This document shows, piece by piece, positions 1 to 8,857 of a stretch of 64,000 bases of DNA. This stretch comes from Phyllobacterium pellucidum (GTDB lineage Bacteria > Pseudomonadota > Alphaproteobacteria > Rhizobiales > Rhizobiaceae): the NCBI RefSeq assembly GCF_013327855.1, contig NZ_JABUMX010000004.1, positions 310,001 through 374,000 of the forward strand, read 5' to 3'. The position numbers were made by a program, and so were the translations under genes. The first letter of the stretch is position 1, and each line of letters starts with the position of its first letter. The notes under the pieces are model-generated. The model was given only the letters and a program-made list of their open reading frames with translations, made no database searches and was not told where the DNA came from.

Positions 1-365
1 GGGCGCTCGATTGGCGCGAAGAAGCCCCATTTCCGGATTGTCCTCTCCTCACATATGACGGCATGGGAAGTGCTGGTCCCTCGGTCCGAGCGATCTGTCG
101 GGCGGCGGAGCAGAATTTGCCCATCCTGCTGACCGGTCACATACCTCCCAATACGCCGGCGAGTAGGCTCTTCTCGGCGAAACGTGCCGAATGGATACGA
201 CTGCCTACGCATCCGACCAGAGTCGGAAGCGTGGCGATTTGGGAGAGTGCCGGCCGTCCGCCGGTTCTGGGGCATTCTTGTGTCGTGGAGACGCTTAAGG
301 AACTGAAAACTTATTTGCCGAAACTGGATGTCACCGCCAAGTCGGGACAGCGGCGTATTGTGTGA
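1..365 (+). CDS. MBL-fold metallo-hydrolase, C-terminal part (truncated by window edge)
   Basis: The reading frame is open from base 3 to the stop at 363-365, so only about the last 120 residues are present. The stretch LLTGHIPPNTPASRL followed by a conserved-looking LPTHPT and GHSCVV segment resembles the C-terminal RNA-specificity region of beta-lactamase-fold hydrolases related to Cft2-type exonucleases. The metal-binding HxHxDH motif would lie upstream and cannot be seen, so the exact subfamily is inferred. Its stop overlaps a GTG (362-365) that could start the downstream surE frame, suggesting translational coupling. Confidence 0.55.
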   Translation, partial: ALDWREEAPFPDCPLLTYDGMGSAGPSVRAICRAAEQNLPILLTGHIPPNTPASRLFSAKRAEWIRLPTHPTRVGSVAIWESAGRPPVLGHSCVVETLKELKTYLPKLDVTAKSGQRRIV

Positions 366-391
366 AGCCCGATGTTGACCTGGAGCACTTT

Positions 392-1135
392 ATGAGAATT
401 CTTGTTTGTAACGACGATGGTATCGACGCGCCGGGGCTCGGAAAGTTGTGGGAAGCTGCGCGACTGGTGACCGATGACGTATGGATCGTCGCTCCGGATG
501 GAAAACGTACAGCAGCAAGCTCGTCGATCACCATTGCTCGCCCATTGACGATGCGGCAAGCTGGCGAAAGGCGCTATTCCTGCTCAGGCACGCCAGCCGA
601 CTGCGTCGTTACCGCAATGAGTTGGTTGTTCAATGACCAGCCCAAGCCTGATCTCGTTCTTGCAGGCGTTAATGACGGTCGCAATGTCGCTGAAGATCTT
701 GCCTACTCCGGTACACTGGGCATCGCCCGCGAGGCGACTTTCTGGGGGATTCCTGCGATTGGCTTTTCAAGAGTCAAGGAGCCACGTCAAACGCCCGCCG
801 ATATCCACTGGCTGACCGGCTTTATCAGGCGGGCATGGGAAGAGCGAAGGAAGTGGGCCGAGGCTGGACATTGGCTCAGCGTCAATTTGCCGGCAGACTT
901 GCCGGCGTCGATCAGACAACCCCGTATCGGACGTGACAAGATTGGGCGGAGCGCTGACGTCCTCAATGAAGAAAATGGCGTCACCACGCTGATCGTGCCA
1001 CGTGGCCGCGATCACAGCTCCTCCAAGGGGGATGAGAACGATCTCATTGATTTGGGTCATGTATGCGTAAACCGCCTTAACTGGTTCGGCGAGAGTAAGC
1101 TGGATCAAGGCTTCGTTGGGAGCCTGGCAAATTGA
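392..1135 (+). CDS. surE: 5'/3'-nucleotidase SurE
   Basis: SurE-family acid phosphatases remove phosphate from nucleoside monophosphates and are metal dependent. The protein opens with MRILVCNDDGIDAPG, the family signature that supplies the two metal-binding aspartates. It also has the serine patch (AASSSIT, about residues 38-44), the SGTPADCV segment and the GVNDG metal-site asparagine. Length (247 aa) is normal for the family. I chose the ATG at 392 because it gives the canonical N-terminus and has GGAG six bases upstream. A GTG at 362 overlapping the previous stop would add ten non-conserved residues. It lies between an MBL hydrolase and a phosphate-transporter-like gene, suggesting a shared role in phosphate or nucleotide salvage. 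Confidence 0.88.
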   Translation: MRILVCNDDGIDAPGLGKLWEAARLVTDDVWIVAPDGKRTAASSSITIARPLTMRQAGERRYSCSGTPADCVVTAMSWLFNDQPKPDLVLAGVNDGRNVAEDLAYSGTLGIAREATFWGIPAIGFSRVKEPRQTPADIHWLTGFIRRAWEERRKWAEAGHWLSVNLPADLPASIRQPRIGRDKIGRSADVLNEENGVTTLIVPRGRDHSSSKGDENDLIDLGHVCVNRLNWFGESKLDQGFVGSLAN

Positions 1136-1190
1136 TTTGTACGTGCACGCGCCATTGCTCTGCGGTCTATGCACTGAAGGAAAACATGAG

Positions 1191-2855
1191 GTGAACGGCT
1201 CTTCGGTTTTGTTGCACCTTGCGGGCGCCGTGGCGCTGCTACTTTGGGCTACGCGCATGGTCCGCACCGGTGTGGAGCGGGCGTATGGTGAACGCATGCG
1301 ACAAAGCCTGCGCGGTGTCCTGCACAACCCTATGCTTGCCGCCCTTTGGGGCCTGATGCTCTCCATCGCCCTGCAAAGTTCGACGGCGGTGAGCCTGCTC
1401 GTCGGCTCCTTCGTCGGCTCCGGCATCGTCAGCGGCATTGCCGGGTTGATGGCGGTACGCGGCGCCGAGGTCGGCTCGGCCCTCGTGGTCAAAATCCTCT
1501 CGTTCGATCTGACCCTGCTGGTTCCGCTTTGCCTTGTGGCCGGCACAGCCATCTTCATGTCGACCGAGCGCAGCAACTGGCGGCAGATGGGTCGTATTCT
1601 TGTCGGTATCGGTTTGCTGGTGCTGTCGCTCCAGATGACCGGGCAGGCAACCGAGCCCTTGCGCAACAGCGACCTCTTGCCAGTGATCGTCGGTTACCTC
1701 GACACCGATCCCGTAACCGCTTTCCTTCTGGCGGCGGTCATGACCTGGCTGTTCCACTCGAGCATCGCCGCGGTATTGCTCGTCGTCACATTCGCTTCCC
1801 GCGGCCTGATCCAGCCGGAACTCGGCATCATCATGATCTGCGGCGTCAACCTTGGCTCGTCATTCATCGCCCCAATTCTAACCCGAAATGCGGCGCCGCA
1901 AGTTCGCATCGTTCCTATGGGCAACCTTTTGATGCGCGGGCTCGGTTCGGTCGTGATCCTGATCCTCTATCTGAGCTTTAAGCCATCGATTGCGTTCCTG
2001 GGCGCCGCGCCGGCCGATCAGGTGATCAATGGCCATATTCTCTTCAACATCATCATCCTCATTGCCGGACTTCCCCTCTCCCATCTCGTTCTCAAGGCCA
2101 CGAAGGCTGTCGTCGCCATTAACGTTCCAACCGAATCGCCTCGGTCGCTCGATCATGCCGAACTCAGTGCCCTCGACGAGAGCGTGCTCGACACGCCGAG
2201 CCTTGCCCTTGCGAATGCGACACGCGAGACGGTCAGCGTCTGCGAAACGGTCGAGATCATGCTGCGCGGCATTATCGACCTTTACGAAAATCCCGATCAG
2301 GCACGCATCGATGAACTCTCGGCGCTCGATGACAAGGTCGACCGCAAGCACGCCGCCATCAAGCTTTACCTAGCCAAACTGACGACGCGAAAACTGTCGG
2401 ATTATGAGGTGGGCCGGGCGCGCGAACTACTCGGCGCCTGCGTCAAACTCGAACAGGTCGGCGACATCATCGTGCGCAACATGCTGGCGCTCGTGCAAAA
2501 GAAGATGGACCGCAAGCTGCAGTTTACCGATGAGGGCTGGCGCGAACTCAGCGATTTCCATGCAAGGGTACTGACCAATGCGCGGATGGCGTTCAACGTC
2601 CTTGTTTCGCGCGATCGCGAAACAGCACATCAGCTCGTGCTTGAAAAAGATCATCTGCGGGATGTGGAAAAGCAAACCAGTGACCGGCATTTCAGCCGCC
2701 TGCGCGAAGGCACGCCGCGCAGCCTGGAGACGAGCTCCATTCACCTCGACACGATCCGCGACTTAAAGCAGATCAACTCGCTGCTCGCTTCGATGGCTTA
2801 CCCCGTGCTCGAGGAGCAGGGGCTGTTGAATACGACACGTCTGCGAGCGCTGTAA
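1191..2855 (+). CDS. Na/Pi cotransporter family protein with C-terminal PhoU-like domain
   Basis: The first about 320 residues hold hydrophobic segments with the NptA/PNaS QSSTA signature (LQSSTAVSLLVG) and a degenerate second copy (FHSSIAAVLLVV), the inverted repeat typical of type II Na-phosphate cotransporters. Residues about 340-540 form a helical PhoU-like cytosolic domain. Length 554 aa fits the YjbB/NptA-PhoU group, which in bacteria mediates phosphate movement, often efflux. The GTG at 1191 is taken as start because it places a membrane segment near the N-terminus and has GAAGG upstream. The longer frame from 1116 would overlap surE. Confidence 0.82.
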   Translation: MNGSSVLLHLAGAVALLLWATRMVRTGVERAYGERMRQSLRGVLHNPMLAALWGLMLSIALQSSTAVSLLVGSFVGSGIVSGIAGLMAVRGAEVGSALVVKILSFDLTLLVPLCLVAGTAIFMSTERSNWRQMGRILVGIGLLVLSLQMTGQATEPLRNSDLLPVIVGYLDTDPVTAFLLAAVMTWLFHSSIAAVLLVVTFASRGLIQPELGIIMICGVNLGSSFIAPILTRNAAPQVRIVPMGNLLMRGLGSVVILILYLSFKPSIAFLGAAPADQVINGHILFNIIILIAGLPLSHLVLKATKAVVAINVPTESPRSLDHAELSALDESVLDTPSLALANATRETVSVCETVEIMLRGIIDLYENPDQARIDELSALDDKVDRKHAAIKLYLAKLTTRKLSDYEVGRARELLGACVKLEQVGDIIVRNMLALVQKKMDRKLQFTDEGWRELSDFHARVLTNARMAFNVLVSRDRETAHQLVLEKDHLRDVEKQTSDRHFSRLREGTPRSLETSSIHLDTIRDLKQINSLLASMAYPVLEEQGLLNTTRLRAL

Positions 2856-3170
2856 GGTCGAAACACACCGTATCTAAACCTAAGTTGCGACCTGAACTTA
2901 GCCCCAGAAAATACTTTGACATCTGCGAAGTATTGCGCTCGATTTCCACGACGTCTGCCGTGTAAAGGTTGCTGATGACCAATCGTGAACAACGACCGCT
3001 GTTGGCGCAACTTCGACCCGCGTTGTCACTGTGTGTTGTCCGCTTTGCAGCGATAGCGACCGGTGGCTCGATGACCATTATGGAGGCGCCTAGCCGCTCA
3101 ATTGCAAACGTTCAAATTGGAAACATTCCATTGATACGTGCAGCCCCACAGTGAGCGGGGCCGCACGCGC

Positions 3171-3326
3171 TCAGATCTCAGTATGCTCCGCTAGCTCCAG
3201 TGCATCCTCGATGTCCACACCAAGGTACCTGACCGTGTTTTCGATCTTGGTGTGCCCCAACAGGATTTGAATAGCGCGAAGATTGCCTGGCGCCTTGTAG
3301 ATCATTGCCGCCTTGGTGCGGCCGGC
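3171..3326 (-). pseudogene. Tyrosine recombinase (integrase) C-terminal relic
   Basis: Reading the minus strand gives about 50 residues ending at a TGA (3171-3173): RTKAAMIYKAPGNLRAIQ, then LLGHTKIENTVRYLG and a DALELAEHTEI tail. This is the C-terminal catalytic segment of phage-type integrases, with the LGH histidine and the nucleophilic tyrosine of VRYLG. Homology stops abruptly near 3326, just after the position where the HxLRR box should be. No intact upstream part is visible, so this is a decayed fragment and a sign of past element integration. Confidence 0.75.
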
Positions 3327-3459
3327 TGATGTTGGCCTATCAACCAATGGAGCCCTGCGCTGCCATGGTTAGAATATGGTGAAAGATGTATGCGTTTCCA
3401 ATGGGCTACTTAGCTGATAATGCCGCTCGGTGGGCTGTACGTTGGAGGCGTGACGGCTT

Positions 3460-3942
3460 CTACAACGACATCTCATGTTCCTTGGCGCGCCATAAGGCAT
3501 CGATCGCTGCCGGAATTTCCACCAGATTATTGAGAGGCCCAGGGTTAGCGCCGTTTTGTCCTATCTGGACTATCTCGAGTCGGAGGTAACCGATGAGTTG
3601 GCTTATCGCCTCATCGATCTCCTTGACGTGTTGCACTGTCTCGATGCTCAGTGGGCCTTTCGAACCCTGCATAATCTGCGTCGCGATCACCGGCTCGCTG
3701 CCGCAAAAATCTAACAATCCTGCGGTGCCGATAACGATCGCAGAGCAGGTCGAGTCGACCCACGGATCCTTTGAGGCAGGTGCGACGATCGTCCATTGCC
3801 ACGTGCGCCCGACCCGCCCATGTAAATGCGTAATGGCGGATCGGGCCACGCCGGACCGCAAAAAAATAAAGTGCGATTTAATGATTCGGAATCCGGAAAC
3901 GCCGCCCCTACATTGCGGCCGTGTATGAAGATTATCGAACAT
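3460..3942 (-). CDS. Hypothetical protein
   Basis: An open frame of up to 160 residues. The C-terminal two thirds looks protein-like, with alternating hydrophobic and charged residues (HVKEIDEAISQLIGYL, then LVEIPAAIDALWRAKEHE), while the N-terminal part looks like random translation. The true start is probably one of the internal GTG/ATG codons rather than 3942. I do not recognise the family and see no signal peptide or membrane segment. It stands alone between the integrase relic and the L,D-transpeptidase gene. Confidence 0.4.
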   Translation of the reverse strand: MFDNLHTRPQCRGGVSGFRIIKSHFIFLRSGVARSAITHLHGRVGRTWQWTIVAPASKDPWVDSTCSAIVIGTAGLLDFCGSEPVIATQIMQGSKGPLSIETVQHVKEIDEAISQLIGYLRLEIVQIGQNGANPGPLNNLVEIPAAIDALWRAKEHEMSL

Positions 3943-4159
3943 TCAAAATGGTGCAGGTGTTCGGGCCCGGCCAGTTGGTCGGCGTGACGTCGGCGTACGA
4001 GCGGCCCTTTCCAGGAGCAGAATCGGACCTGTCTGCGGAACGTACGGTTCCTGCTGAGCGATGACGCGACTTTCGAACCACGAAACTTTATGAAGATGTT
4101 GTAACTTCACAAGAAACTTATTTTTGGAACATCTTCATTACAAATGCCATTTGAACGAC

Positions 4160-5125
4160 ATGAAAACAATTGTTGGAATGTCCACATTCTTTCTGATCGT
4201 TTCCGTCATCGTCGGTGAAGCTGCAGAGGTAACACCCGACGCGATCAATTCTGCTTCACTTTCCACAATCACTGCGGGGCCCGCTTCCAAATCAATAGCT
4301 GATCCCGATCCAGCGATCGTCCGTCTGCAGGTTCTCCTAGACCGCGCAGGTGTGTCGCCGGGGGTGATCGACGGCCTTGATGGAACAAACGTCACCAAGG
4401 CGGTGATAAGTTTCGAAAATATGATGGGGATACCTCCGGACGGTGCGATCGACCCCGATGTCGTCAGCAGGCTGGAGACAGGGGGCCCGATAATTAGCAC
4501 CTACACGGTGACGGACGATGACTTGAAAGGTCTCGTGGACCATATTCCCGTGGACTACGGCGAAAAGGCGAAGATGCCCAGCTTGGGATACACCAGCGTC
4601 GCCGAAAAACTGGCAGAGCGTTTTCACATGCATATCGACCTGTTGACTACGCTCAATCCAGGTTCTGATTTCGCTTCCGGGGATACGGTCCAGGTGGCGA
4701 TGCCCGGTCCCCCGCGCCATGGAAAGGTGGTCCGCATCGAAGCCGACAAGACCGCTGGGCAGGTCACGGCTTACGACAGGCGCGACGTCATACTAGCGGC
4801 ATATCCCGCGACAGTTGGCAGCGAGGATAATCCTTCTCCAAAGGGTACGCACAAGGTGAAGGGCGTCGCGCGGATGCCGGTGTTCAGATACAATCCAAAG
4901 GTCAACTTTAAGCAAGGGAAGAACACGATCCCCAAAGGCCCCAATGGACCGGTCGGAACTATCTGGATCGATCTAACCGAGCCAACATACGGCATTCATG
5001 GAACGCCTGATCCCGAACTTATCGACAAAGTCGGGTCGCATGGCTGCATTCGTCTGACCAACTGGGACGCCGAGGAGCTAGCTGGAATGGTGAAGCCTGG
5101 CGTTGTTGTACGGTTCGTCAACTAA
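4160..5125 (+). CDS. L,D-transpeptidase with peptidoglycan-binding domain
   Basis: YkuD-family enzymes cross-link peptidoglycan or attach proteins to it in the periplasm. The order is a hydrophobic N-terminal export segment (residues 1-25), a PG_binding_1-like domain (about 50-95, LQVLLDRAGVSPGVIDG), a LysM-like stretch (about 115-165) and the catalytic domain. The catalytic domain carries IHGTPDP and the SHGCIRLTNWD box, with the nucleophilic cysteine near residue 296. The ATG at 4160 gives a clean export signal, whereas the ATG at 4124 would add twelve unlikely residues. Length 321 aa is normal. The upstream 200 bp is AT-rich and free of other genes. Confidence 0.88.
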   Translation: MKTIVGMSTFFLIVSVIVGEAAEVTPDAINSASLSTITAGPASKSIADPDPAIVRLQVLLDRAGVSPGVIDGLDGTNVTKAVISFENMMGIPPDGAIDPDVVSRLETGGPIISTYTVTDDDLKGLVDHIPVDYGEKAKMPSLGYTSVAEKLAERFHMHIDLLTTLNPGSDFASGDTVQVAMPGPPRHGKVVRIEADKTAGQVTAYDRRDVILAAYPATVGSEDNPSPKGTHKVKGVARMPVFRYNPKVNFKQGKNTIPKGPNGPVGTIWIDLTEPTYGIHGTPDPELIDKVGSHGCIRLTNWDAEELAGMVKPGVVVRFVN

Positions 5126-5355
5126 GTGTTGATATTCAGATCGGCCCTTTAGCGAGTTAGCGTTTTCTGTATGACGTTGTTGGTACGCGCTTTAGGTCTG
5201 TGACGCACGCTACCCTCCAGAACAAACTTGATGAAATCTATCGAACAACGCGTTCGGCTGAAGATTCGCTTGCCGTAGAGGTGCCTCCCTTCGGCTGTCC
5301 ATGGAACCGAAACGGTAGAAGGGCTCCCCTAGCTTCGAACAGAACGTTTCAATTT

Positions 5356-5553
5356 TCATAATTTCATACCGTTACACGTCTTTTGCCGCAACTGCGTTCG
5401 TTCGCGATTGCGTCCGGTTATGATGATGCTGGCACCTTCGGCGCGCGCTCGCCGGGCAGTTTCCAGCCCGATACCGGCGCTGCCGCCGATGACGACGACA
5501 GTCTGGCCAAGCAGTTCGGGTTCGCGTTGCGCGGGGATGGTTGTAGTGCTCAT
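5356..5553 (-). pseudogene. Short-chain dehydrogenase/reductase, N-terminal relic
   Basis: From an ATG at 5553 the minus strand encodes a normal SDR beginning: MSTTTIPAQREPELLGQ, then the NAD(P)-binding TVVVIGGSAGIGLET and a second strand IIITGRNRER. After about 50 residues similarity ends and the frame runs into an unrelated tail, stopping at 5356. The catalytic Ser-Tyr-Lys part is absent. A further protein-like stretch ending PNWYAAYMTAEQA lies just upstream on the same strand (about 5660-5735) and may be the decayed end of a neighbouring gene. Confidence 0.7.
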
Positions 5554-5825
5554 GCCTCCTCCGATAACAGCTTTCAATTCGCCAGTACGTGCATGTACTC
5601 CATATCGATCGACGCAGGGACCTGACGAACAAGCGCCGGCATGCTGCCGCGCGTTCACGCTATTCTACTGCGACGGCCTTCCTCGCCTGCTCCGCCGTCA
5701 TGTAAGCCGCATACCAGTTCGGCCAGCTCTTGTCGCATCGCCCGCCAGTCCGCTTCGGGCGCGGCCCTGTCCAACGGCCTTTGGACGCAGAGCAAGCATC
5801 GCGATTTCCGGCCCCCACTTCTCGT

Positions 5826-7163
5826 TCATTCCGTTGAATCGAAATCATCCTCCCGGGCATTCAGGATGGAAACCAGTGTGTGCAGGCCGACATCCAGCTG
5901 ATCCATTGTCGGCGCACCTAGTGCCAGTCTGACAGCGTTCGGCGCATGGCCGGGGGTGACGGCGAAGGTTGTGGAAGGCGTCAACGCAATGTCGCGCCTG
6001 GCTGCCGCAGCGACGAAAGCCTGCGAACGCCAGTGCGGGGGCAGCACCAGCCATAGATGATAGCATTTTCCGTTGGTCTGGATTTCGAAACCCGAAAGAC
6101 GATCGACTGCCAGTTTTTGGCGGGCGCACGCGTCGAGTCGCTTCAATCTTGCAAGCTCGGCAATGGTACCGTCGCCCATCATCCGCTCAGCGGCCGCAAA
6201 CGCAAATCCTGATGCAGTCCATCCGCCCGAACGCACGGATGCCGTGACGCTTTCACGCAATCGTGGCGGCGACACGATAAAGCCCAGCGTCAGGCCCGGG
6301 GCGACCTTCTTGGAGAGACTGTCGATGACAATGCAGGTGTCCGGCGCGAGTGCGGCAAGCGGCGGCTCATCGTCAAGGAAACCGTAGACATTGTCCTCGA
6401 TGATCGGGAGGCCAAAGCTTTCGACAACGCGCAGGAGGTCGGCCCGGCGCGCCGCGGTCATCGTCATGCCTAATGGATTCTGGATCGCCGGCTGAACGTA
6501 GATTGCCGAGAGATGGGCGTCACGGTGCGCCTTTTGCACAGCGTCAGGCCGGACACCGCCTTCGTCCATCGCCAGTGGCACCAGTGTAATTCCCAGCCGG
6601 GCGGCAATGCCCTTGATAAACGGGTATGTCAGGGCCTCCACACCGCAACGGCCGCCCGTAGGAACAATTGCGGCGAGCGCTGCGGCGATACTCTGTCGTC
6701 CGTTGCCGGTGAATACGAGTTGTTCGGGAGTCGGGGACCACCTGCCCTGCGACAGGTATGCGGCTCCAATGGTTCGGACCGCTGGAGTTCCGACGCTGGT
6801 CGCCTGTCTCAAGGCGGGGTCGAGCGCCGCAGGTTTCTCCAGGCCAGCCAGGCTTCTTCCGATGATCGCGGTCTGATTGGAGAGCATCGGGTAGTTGAAC
6901 TCAAGGTCAATTCGGATCCCGCGCGGCTCAGTTAATGCTGCCGCCCCGCGCCGGGCATCGCCGGAGATGAAGGTGCCCCTCCCAACTTCGCCGACGACAA
7001 GGCCCCTGCGCAATAGCTCGGTATAGACGCGGCTCGCGGTCGAGACGGCGATCTTGCGATCATAGGCAAAACGGCGCTGCGGAGGCAGGCGCTCCCCGGG
7101 CTTGAGAGTGCCATCAGCTATTTCTCCGGCGATGATGTCAGCGAGCTTCAGATATTCCGACAT
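5826..7163 (-). CDS. MocR-type transcriptional regulator (GntR HTH fused to class I aminotransferase fold)
   Basis: Residues about 1-70 form a GntR winged helix (IAGEIADGTLKPGERLPPQR, STASRVYTELLRRGLV, GRGTFI). Residues about 100-445 are an aminotransferase-fold sensor with the family motif NPLG, a DNVYG loop and the PLP lysine in SLSKKVAPGLTLG. MocR proteins bind PLP and usually control a neighbouring gene. This one is divergent from the DUF1127 and TauE/SafE genes, with a 180 bp gap containing the repeated element TTGCTCCGAGCA (7170-7202), a plausible operator. Its effector cannot be read from sequence. Confidence 0.88.
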   Translation of the reverse strand: MSEYLKLADIIAGEIADGTLKPGERLPPQRRFAYDRKIAVSTASRVYTELLRRGLVVGEVGRGTFISGDARRGAAALTEPRGIRIDLEFNYPMLSNQTAIIGRSLAGLEKPAALDPALRQATSVGTPAVRTIGAAYLSQGRWSPTPEQLVFTGNGRQSIAAALAAIVPTGGRCGVEALTYPFIKGIAARLGITLVPLAMDEGGVRPDAVQKAHRDAHLSAIYVQPAIQNPLGMTMTAARRADLLRVVESFGLPIIEDNVYGFLDDEPPLAALAPDTCIVIDSLSKKVAPGLTLGFIVSPPRLRESVTASVRSGGWTASGFAFAAAERMMGDGTIAELARLKRLDACARQKLAVDRLSGFEIQTNGKCYHLWLVLPPHWRSQAFVAAAARRDIALTPSTTFAVTPGHAPNAVRLALGAPTMDQLDVGLHTLVSILNAREDDFDSTE

Positions 7164-7166
7164 CTA

Positions 7167-7203
7167 TTGCTCCGAGCACAATGTTTTAATTGCTCCGAGC
7201 AAC
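7167..7203. promoter_or_regulatory. Direct repeat, candidate MocR operator
   Basis: The element TTGCTCCGAGCA occurs twice, at about 7169-7180 and 7190-7201, separated by nine bases, immediately upstream of the MocR gene and in the shared divergent region. MocR regulators typically bind tandem repeats. The GCTC/GAGC core is also a short palindrome. Function is inferred from position. Confidence 0.55.
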
Positions 7204-7343
7204 CTATCGGAACATAATGGCTAAGTCAAACCGGATTGCACCGGGAATTGCCAAGGTCTGCGGTAATGAGAACGCTACGGCGCTTAACAAGCGCTGATGG
7301 GCGGCGGAGCAGGATTGCCGCACAGCAATAGCTGGAGGTCAAA

Positions 7344-7580
7344 ATGTCTACAGCCCTTTCAACCATCGGTAGGCCGGCGGGAACAAAGACGCACGGCTCA
7401 TTTCTTCGGGCATTCAACGCCTGTTGGCAGCGGATCGCTCGCTATTTCGTCCATCGCGCCGCCATTGCGAGCCTGTGCGAGCTCGACGACGAAGCACTTC
7501 GGGATATTGGCATCGCCCGCTCCCAGATCAAAGGGGCGGCCTACGGCTTCGTGACCAACCCCAACGGGGCGAGGAGGTGA
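7344..7580 (+). CDS. DUF1127 domain-containing small protein
   Basis: A 78-residue basic protein whose C-terminal half matches the DUF1127 pattern: aromatic/basic segment, then LCELDDEALRDIGIARSQI. Such proteins are common in rhizobia, and some members affect RNA turnover or phosphate and stress adaptation. The start is supported by GGAGG eight bases before ATG 7344. It overlaps the ribosome-binding region of the downstream TauE/SafE gene (GAGGAGGTGATGATG), so the two are probably co-translated. Confidence 0.82.
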   Translation: MSTALSTIGRPAGTKTHGSFLRAFNACWQRIARYFVHRAAIASLCELDDEALRDIGIARSQIKGAAYGFVTNPNGARR

Positions 7581-7582
7581 TG

Positions 7583-8359
7583 ATGGCCACCCCGGTTACA
7601 CCGGAGCTGACCGCTGCCACGATCCTGGTCGTGTTTGCCGGTGTATTCCTGATCAGCTTCATGAGAGGAGCTTTCGGAGGCGGGTTCGCCATCGTGGGTA
7701 TTCCGCTGCTGTCGTTGGTGATGGATCCAGTCACCGCCGGCGGTCTGCTTGCGCCTTTGTTCATCGGGATGGATCTTTTCGCGCTGCGCTACTGGAAGCC
7801 CTCGACATGGTCGAGGCCGGACCTTGTGCTGCTCCTGCCGGGGCTGGTGATCGGCATCGGGTTCGGCTATGGGCTTTTCCGCTTCCTCGACCACCGGGCC
7901 ATCGCGATCGTGATGGCGGTGATCACCCTGATCTTTGTCGGTCTCTGGTTTGTCAGGGGCGGACAGGTGACGAGGCGTCCGCGTTCGACAACAAAGGCGA
8001 TCACTGCGGGTCTTGCCTCAGGAGTGACCACGATGGTTGCGCATTCGGGCGGACCGCCGCTTGCGATGTATCTGTTGCCCCTCGGGCTCAGCAAGGAAAT
8101 CTACGCGGGAACAACGAGTATGTTTTTCACAGTCGGCAACGCGACCAAGGCGGTGCCGTGGCTGCTGCTGGTGAGGCCGACCGCGGGTGTCTGGGCATTG
8201 ATGGCGATTGGTCTGTTGGCCATCCCCAGCGGCGTCTGGCTCGGGTGGCTGCTGAACGGAAGGCTGGACCAACGCCAGATTTATCGCGCCTGCTACGGAT
8301 TGTTGGTTCTAACGGCGTTGAAACTGATGTGGGATGGCATTTCCGGATATCTCCCGTGA
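7583..8359 (+). CDS. Sulfite exporter TauE/SafE family protein
   Basis: A 258-residue integral membrane protein with about eight hydrophobic segments and the TauE/SafE pattern: FMRGAFGGGFAIVGIPLL near the N-terminus, and AHSGGPPLAMYLLP with GTTSMFFTVGNATK at the start of the second repeat. The family exports or imports small organo-sulfur or carboxylate anions, and the substrate here is unknown. Starts at 7580 and 7583 are both possible. 7583 has the better spacing to GGAGG (7573-7577). It follows the DUF1127 gene directly and is probably controlled by the divergent MocR regulator. Confidence 0.85.
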   Translation: MATPVTPELTAATILVVFAGVFLISFMRGAFGGGFAIVGIPLLSLVMDPVTAGGLLAPLFIGMDLFALRYWKPSTWSRPDLVLLLPGLVIGIGFGYGLFRFLDHRAIAIVMAVITLIFVGLWFVRGGQVTRRPRSTTKAITAGLASGVTTMVAHSGGPPLAMYLLPLGLSKEIYAGTTSMFFTVGNATKAVPWLLLVRPTAGVWALMAIGLLAIPSGVWLGWLLNGRLDQRQIYRACYGLLVLTALKLMWDGISGYLP

Positions 8360-8438
8360 GCTGAAAGGCCGGCGTAGCGCTACCTCCGGAACTTTGAGAG
8401 CGCACGCGAAACTGCCGAGTCGTCAGTAAGAGCAAACG

Positions 8439-8857
8439 GCGTCTAGCTGGGAGCCCGGAGACTACGAGCAGTGGACCATCCCAGCCCCTCCCAACGAAAC
8501 ATCGTGAGAGGCCCTCATTTCGCGCGCGGCGAGTGGGGTGGCGAGTGGCACCCAGATTTCGCCCCGAAAGCAGGATACATAGTCGCCAAGGAACATTGGA
8601 GTGGCTGGCAGAAGGGGATCACCCATGTTATCGTGGTCGGGTTGCTGGCCAATACTCGTATCGAAACCACTGCGCATTATGCACCAGAGCTTGGCTATCA
8701 TCTGACCTTGGTCCGCGACGCGACGGCAGCGCTCTGGCATGATATGATGCACGCCGCGCACGAACTGAGTGGTCCTACCTGCGCCCACGCAATCATGGGG
8801 CCCGCGGAACTGATCGCAGCTTTGTCAGCATCACATCCGAAGGAGACGAGGCCATGA
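8439..8857 (+). pseudogene. Isochorismatase-like cysteine hydrolase, frameshifted and internally deleted
   Basis: In one frame 8439-8474 reads SSWEPGDYEQW. One base later the frame changes and continues HPSPSQRNIVRG, then GEWGGEWHPDFAPKAG and IVAKEHW, as in isochorismatase-family hydrolases. A segment between IVAKEHW and GITHVIVVG is missing. The catalytic cysteine expected in GLLANTC is an arginine (GLLANTRIETT). The N-terminal third with the catalytic aspartate is absent. Frameshift, deletion and lost nucleophile together mark it as inactive. Its stop overlaps the start of the epoxide hydrolase gene (ATGA, 8854-8857). Confidence 0.78.

Noticed and set aside
767..1666. Long minus-strand frame (299 aa) opposite surE and the Na/Pi gene
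   Set aside because: Antisense shadow of two well-supported genes; composition rich in Arg, Ser and Pro without any domain.
2969..3154. 61-aa plus-strand frame after the Na/Pi gene
   Set aside because: No ribosome-binding site, no recognised domain and uneven composition; treated as non-coding.
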